In this document: positions 60,440-64,000 of the stretch, piece after piece | How the letters are laid out: each line of letters begins with the position of its first letter | Position numbering within the stretch: position 1 is the stretch's first letter | DNA from: Achromobacter agilis | GTDB taxonomy: Bacteria; Pseudomonadota; Gammaproteobacteria; Burkholderiales; Burkholderiaceae_B | Assembly (NCBI RefSeq): GCF_900496965.1 | Contig: NZ_UFQB01000026.1 | Coordinates: 1-64,000, forward strand | DNA: 64,000 bases | Direction: 5' to 3' | Notes under the pieces: model-generated | Databases searched by the model: none | Told to the model about the DNA's origin: nothing | What the model saw: the letters and a program-made list of their open reading frames with translations, nothing else | Made by a program: the position numbers and the translations under genes

Positions 60440-61885
60440 ATGGACCTGAACCACGACGCCTGCTACAGCGCTATCCAAGTGCGCGACGCCCGTTACGACG
60501 GCCGCTTCTTCACCGCCGTCAAGACCACGCGCATCTATTGCCGCCCGGTCTGCCCGGCGCGCACGCCGCTCTCAAAGAACGTCACGTTCTACACGACGGC
60601 GGCGGCGGCGCAAGAGGCGGGTTACCACCCCTGCCTGCGTTGCCGGCCCGAAACCGCGCCGGAACTGGGACCGGGGCACGAACTGCCCGACAGCGTATCG
60701 CGCGCGCTGCAGCTGATCGAGCTGGGCGCGCTGGACGAGGACGGCGTGGACGGGCTGGCCCGCCGCCTGGGCGTGGGCGAACGCCAGTTACGGCGCCACT
60801 TCCGCCAGCACCTGGGCGCCTCGCCCGTCGCCGTTGCCCAGACTCGGCGCGTGCTGCTCGCCAAGCAGCTGATCCACGAAACCCATCTGCCCATGGCGGA
60901 AATCGCCTTCGCGTCGGGCTTCGGCAGCATCCGCCGCTTCAACGAAATATTCCACGACCTGTTCGGACGCGCCCCGGGCGAGCTCCGGCGCGCCGGGAAG
61001 CCGGAGGTGTCCGCGGAGCAGGAGGGCGAGATCAAGCTGCTGCTGCGCTACCGCCCGCCCTACGATTGGGCCGCCATGCTGGACTTCCTGAGGCTGCGGG
61101 CGATCCCCGGCATCGAGCGGGTCGAAGGCGACGCCTATGCGCGCACTATCTGCCTGGACGGCCGCCAGGGAACCGTGACCGTGCGGCCCGGCACAGGCAA
61201 TGCGCTGCAGGCCGTCGTGCGCTTTCCCCGGCTCCAGGCCTTGCCCGCCATCATCGCCCGGCTGCGCCGCGTGTTCGACCTAGCCAGCGACCCGGTCGCC
61301 ATCGCCGCGCAGTTTTCCCGCGACCCGGTCCTGACGGCGCTGATCCAGGCCAGGCCGGGCCTGCGCGTGCCCGGCGCATGGGACGGCTTCGAGCTGGCGA
61401 TGCGCGCCGTGCTGGGCCAGCAGATCACGGTTGCCGCGGCGATCCGCCTGGCCGGCAAGCTGGTCGCGGCGCACGGCGCGCCCATGGCGCAGCCCGACGC
61501 AAGCCTGACGCATGTCTTCCCGCTGCCCGAGGCCGTCGCGGCCGCCGAACTGGCGTCCCTGGGCATGCCGCGCAGCCGCGCCGCGACCCTGTCCGCGGTG
61601 GCCGCCGCGGCGGTCGCCGACAAGCATCTGTTCGATGCCGGCAGCGGACTCGGCGAATCGGTTCTGCGCCTGCGCGAGATCCGCGGTATCGGAGAATGGA
61701 CGGCACAGTACATCGCCCTGCGCCAATTGCGCGAGCCCGACGCCTTTCCGTCGGCCGATATCGGATTGATCCGCGCGCTGGAGCGCCTGGAATCCCGCGA
61801 GTACACGCCCGCGCAGCTGCTGGAGCGCGCCGAGGCCTGGCGTCCGTGGCGCGCCTATGCGGCGCAGCACCTGTGGGCAGCCTGA
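60440..61885 (+). CDS. Ada regulator/AlkA glycosylase fusion protein
   Basis: A 481-residue multi-domain DNA repair protein. Residues 1-75 are an Ada-type zinc domain (Cys34, Cys38, Cys65, Cys68, with Cys34 the expected methylphosphotriester acceptor), about 85-190 an AraC-type helix-turn-helix and 195-480 a 3-methyladenine glycosylase of AlkA type (ISMC-free HhH motif GIGEWTAQYIALRQL, catalytic Asp in SADIGL). It would both sense and repair alkylation damage and activate genes. Divergent from ogt. Confidence 0.93.
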   Translation: MDLNHDACYSAIQVRDARYDGRFFTAVKTTRIYCRPVCPARTPLSKNVTFYTTAAAAQEAGYHPCLRCRPETAPELGPGHELPDSVSRALQLIELGALDEDGVDGLARRLGVGERQLRRHFRQHLGASPVAVAQTRRVLLAKQLIHETHLPMAEIAFASGFGSIRRFNEIFHDLFGRAPGELRRAGKPEVSAEQEGEIKLLLRYRPPYDWAAMLDFLRLRAIPGIERVEGDAYARTICLDGRQGTVTVRPGTGNALQAVVRFPRLQALPAIIARLRRVFDLASDPVAIAAQFSRDPVLTALIQARPGLRVPGAWDGFELAMRAVLGQQITVAAAIRLAGKLVAAHGAPMAQPDASLTHVFPLPEAVAAAELASLGMPRSRAATLSAVAAAAVADKHLFDAGSGLGESVLRLREIRGIGEWTAQYIALRQLREPDAFPSADIGLIRALERLESREYTPAQLLERAEAWRPWRAYAAQHLWAA

Positions 61886-61898
61886 GCGCGGCCGCCCG

Positions 61899-62804
61899 TC
61901 ACCACTGGCCTTCGGCGCCTTTCTGGAAGTACCCCACCAGGAAGTCCACGAACACCCGCACCTTGGTAGATAGGTGATGCCGTTCGGGGAACACGGCGTA
62001 GATGTCGGCCTGCGGCAAGGCGTAGTCCTCGAGCACGCGCACCAGCCGGCCGCTGCGCAGATAGCGCGCCAGGTCCCATTCGGCGCGCTGCAGGATGCCC
62101 AGGCCCGCCAGGCCCCACGTCAGCGTGACTTCGCCGTCGTTGCTGCTGAGATTGCCGCGCACCTTCACGGTTTCGCTGCGGCGTCCCTTGGTAAAACGCC
62201 ACAAGCCATAGGCGGCTTCGTTCTGCCGCAGCACGATGCACTGGTGGCGCGCCAGGTCATGCGGCGCGGCGGGCACGCCATGCGCTTTCAGGTAACCCGG
62301 GGACGCGCAGACCAGGCGGCGGTTGGGCGCGATCTTGCGGGCGATCAGGCGCGTGTCCGGCAGATCGCCAAAGCGCACCGCCACGTCGAACGCGTCCTGC
62401 ACGAAATCCGCCGGGCTGTCGGTCAGCTGCAGTTGCAGCGATACCTCGGGGTACTTCTGCGCGAATTCGGCGATCGCGGGCGCGATGTAGCTGCGGCCGA
62501 AGCCCAGAGGGGCGTTGACTTTCAGCAGGCCGCGCGGGCTGGCCTGGCGGCTGGCGATCAGTTGGTCCAGGTCTTCGATTTCGCCCAGGATGCGCCGGGC
62601 GTTCTCCAGGTAGACCTCGCCTTCCGCCGTCAGGCTCAGGCGCCGCGTGCTGCGGTTGACCAGCCGCACGCCCAGCCGCGCCTCGATCTGCGCCAGCCGC
62701 TTGCTGACCGCCGCGGGCGTAACGCCCAGTTCACGCGCCGCCGCCGACATACCGCCGGCGCGCGCCAGCTCGACGATCAGCTGCAGCTCAGAGGAATGTC
62801 CCAT
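61899..62804 (-). CDS. LysR-type regulator (DmlR-like)
   Basis: A 301-residue LysR regulator with HTH residues GMSAAARELGVTPAAVSKRL and a ligand domain (about 90-295). The ATG at 62804 starts at MGHSSELQLIVELARAGG; a longer frame from 62870 would run into the repeat cluster. No divergent or adjacent target gene is evident. It is convergent with the ada/alkA fusion. Confidence 0.88.
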   Translation of the reverse strand: MGHSSELQLIVELARAGGMSAAARELGVTPAAVSKRLAQIEARLGVRLVNRSTRRLSLTAEGEVYLENARRILGEIEDLDQLIASRQASPRGLLKVNAPLGFGRSYIAPAIAEFAQKYPEVSLQLQLTDSPADFVQDAFDVAVRFGDLPDTRLIARKIAPNRRLVCASPGYLKAHGVPAAPHDLARHQCIVLRQNEAAYGLWRFTKGRRSETVKVRGNLSSNDGEVTLTWGLAGLGILQRAEWDLARYLRSGRLVRVLEDYALPQADIYAVFPERHHLSTKVRVFVDFLVGYFQKGAEGQW

Positions 62805-62825
62805 AAGAAGTCTTTCCGGGGAAAG

Positions 62826-63041
62826 GGGTCTGACATGCCTGCAAGAAAGTCTCGTCCAAATGCCTGACACCCCTGCGAGATGGCCTTCGCTCCAGTGTCT
62901 GACACCCTTACGAGATGGCCTTCGCTCCAGTGTCTGACACCCCTACGAGATGGCCTTCGCGGTGCCATGGCGCGGCACGGGTGTCTGACACCCGGCAAGC
63001 GCGCCGCGGCTCCACGAGCATCTCGTAGGGGTGTCAGACAC
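62826..63041. repeat. Second GTGTCAGACAC palindrome cluster
   Basis: Four roughly 35-bp tandem units start at 62826, 62860, 62895 and 62930, each holding a GTGTCTGACAC core (the first two degenerate) followed by ACGAGATGGCCTTCGC-like sequence. Further cores occur at 62981 and, in inverse orientation, at 63031. A perfect 23-bp inverted repeat joins 62930-62952 with 63019-63041. The core matches the arrays at 50.1 kb and the single copy at 14.04 kb. Confidence 0.88.
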
Positions 63042-63075
63042 TTGCCCCCTCGCCCCAGGGTGAGACGCCCGGGCG

Positions 63076-63558
63076 TCAGTCGCGGAAGTTCTCGAACTGC
63101 AGGGGCAGGTCGACGTCGGTCTTTTTCAGCAGCGCGATGGCCGTTTGCAGGTCGTCGCGCTTCTTGCCGCTGATGCGCAGCTTGTCGCCGTTGATCTGCG
63201 ATTCCACCTTGAGCTTGGCGTTCTTGATGGCGGCGATGAGCTTCTTGGCCACGGGCTGCTCGATGCCTTGCTTGATGGTGACCTTCTGGCGCGCGCCGCC
63301 CAGGTTCTCGAGGGGATCGGCGACGTCCAGGCAGCGCACGTCGATGCCGCGGGCGGAAAGGCGGCCGCGCAGGATGTCCAGCATCTGCTTGAGCTGAAAC
63401 GCGCTGGAGGCAACCTGGGTCACGACAAAGCCTTCCAGCTCGAACTTGGCATCGGCGCCCTTGAAGTCGAAGCGGGTAGACAGTTCGCGGTTGGCCTGGT
63501 CGACGGCGTTGGTGAGTTCGTGTTTGTCGACTTCGGAGACGACGTCAAAAGTAGGCAT
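63076..63558 (-). CDS. yajQ: YajQ family nucleotide-binding protein
   Basis: A 160-residue protein with the YajQ start PTFDVVSEVDKHELTNAVDQ and FDFKGADAKFELE, and ending PLQFENFRD. YajQ homologues bind cyclic di-GMP in Xanthomonas and may regulate transcription; nucleotide or tRNA binding is also reported. Family length. An AGGAC site precedes the ATG. Confidence 0.93.
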   Translation of the reverse strand: MPTFDVVSEVDKHELTNAVDQANRELSTRFDFKGADAKFELEGFVVTQVASSAFQLKQMLDILRGRLSARGIDVRCLDVADPLENLGGARQKVTIKQGIEQPVAKKLIAAIKNAKLKVESQINGDKLRISGKKRDDLQTAIALLKKTDVDLPLQFENFRD

Positions 63559-63627
63559 GACACGGGGTCCTGTGGAAATGGTGGGTGAAAATGCGTTCCC
63601 GCCATTTTACCGGCGCCGCGCGTTGCG

Positions 63628-64000
63628 TCACGCCATGACCACCAGCAGGCGTCCCGCCTGCAGCGGATGCGCGATGACCTGGGCGTCGATCCCGTAGGCC
63701 AGATACAGATTGCCCGGCGTCAGCACCTCCGCTGGCGTGCCCGCGGCGATGGCCCGACCCGCGCACAGCAGCAGCAAACGGTCGCACCAGCGGGCGGCCA
63801 GATTCATGTCGTGCAGGATCACCAGTACGCCGGTATCGCCCGCGTGCGCCAGTTCCGCCGCCGTTCGCAGCAGATCGCCCTGGTGCTTCGGATCCAGGCT
63901 GGCGGTGGGCTCGTCCAGCAGCAGGTAGCGCGGTTCGCCCGGGGTGCGCCCCGCGCTGCACTGCACCAGCACACGCGCGAACTGCACGCGCTGCTGTTCG
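63628..64000 (-). CDS. hmuV: ABC transporter ATP-binding protein, heme type (3' part only)
   Basis: The C-terminal part of an ABC ATPase. Visible are the end of the signature motif region ([11 protein letters not shown]), Walker B ([13 protein letters not shown]), the H-loop ([11 protein letters not shown]) and a short HmuV/BtuD-like ending. The 5' part lies beyond the window end. In this family group the pattern fits the heme or siderophore ATPase HmuV, which is inferred since no partner genes are visible. Confidence 0.75.
   Translation of the reverse strand, partial: EQQRVQFARVLVQCSAGRTPGEPRYLLLDEPTASLDPKHQGDLLRTAAELAHAGDTGVLVILHDMNLAARWCDRLLLLCAGRAIAAGTPAEVLTPGNLYLAYGIDAQVIAHPLQAGRLLVVMA

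Overview
The window is 64 kb of GC-rich bacterial chromosome that fits the Alcaligenaceae (Bordetella/Achromobacter group, Betaproteobacteria). The signs are an fdsGBACD formate dehydrogenase operon, two Bug-type (TctC) periplasmic binding proteins beside catabolic genes, and many intergenic copies of a short GTGTCAGACAC palindrome that I associate with this family. The genus call is inference; no rRNA is present. About sixty protein genes and six tRNA genes are supported. The window opens exactly at a tRNA and closes inside an ABC transporter ATPase gene.

Layout. 1-775: a tandem duplication of a tRNA-Ala(GGC)/Glu(TTC)/Asp(GTC) trio, each copy followed by a hairpin terminator. 1024-7088: a TRAP transporter (dctPQM), a DapA-family lyase or dehydratase and an aldehyde dehydrogenase, then a convergent GntR repressor gene. 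The same palindrome, TAATAT-N9-ATATTA, precedes both dctP and the GntR gene, so this looks like a self-regulated sugar-acid or hydroxy-acid catabolic unit. 7358-12927: a PAS/LuxR regulator, bioB, a frameshifted DMT transporter, an MFS transporter and a Prx5-type peroxiredoxin. 13.1-18.6 kb: a small secreted protein, a 0.5 kb non-coding island with a nested inverted repeat, a dienelactone hydrolase and a large DUF748 envelope protein.

18.8-30.4 kb is a molybdenum block: moaC-moaD-moaE-moaB-moeA, convergent moaA, a HTH plus periplasmic-binding-fold regulator, and divergent fdsGBACD for NAD-dependent formate oxidation. The first set makes molybdopterin cofactor and the second uses it. 30.4-36.4 kb holds a class I methyltransferase, a DUF1345 membrane protein, a split chromate transporter with a divergent LysR gene, murI and two universal stress proteins. 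36.4-41.5 kb holds a PepSY/OmpR/histidine kinase operon with a divergent second PepSY gene, a PQQ-type sugar dehydrogenase lipoprotein and an SDR. 41.6-47.8 kb holds a DUF1800-DUF1501 pair and a Bug receptor plus PrpF-family isomerase with a divergent LysR gene.

48.3-50.05 kb is a COG4315 secreted protein with an ECF sigma/anti-sigma pair. 50.08-50.5 kb is an array of alternating perfect hairpins built on the GTGTCAGACAC palindrome; related copies lie at 14.04 kb and 62.8-63.04 kb. 50.7-55.1 kb looks like a metal or siderophore uptake module (DUF2946 protein, TonB-dependent receptor, PepSY-TM protein). The rest comprises arsC, a PAP2 phosphatase, a Bug receptor with tartrate/malate-type dehydrogenase, a DUF3829 lipoprotein, divergent ogt and ada/alkA repair genes, a LysR gene, yajQ and the 3' end of a heme-type ABC ATPase gene.

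The most noteworthy non-gene signals are the palindrome hairpin arrays, the paired GntR operator, the nested inverted repeat at 13.7 kb, a 14-bp inverted repeat between ogt and ada/alkA, and a repeat-like extension at the 3' end of moaE.
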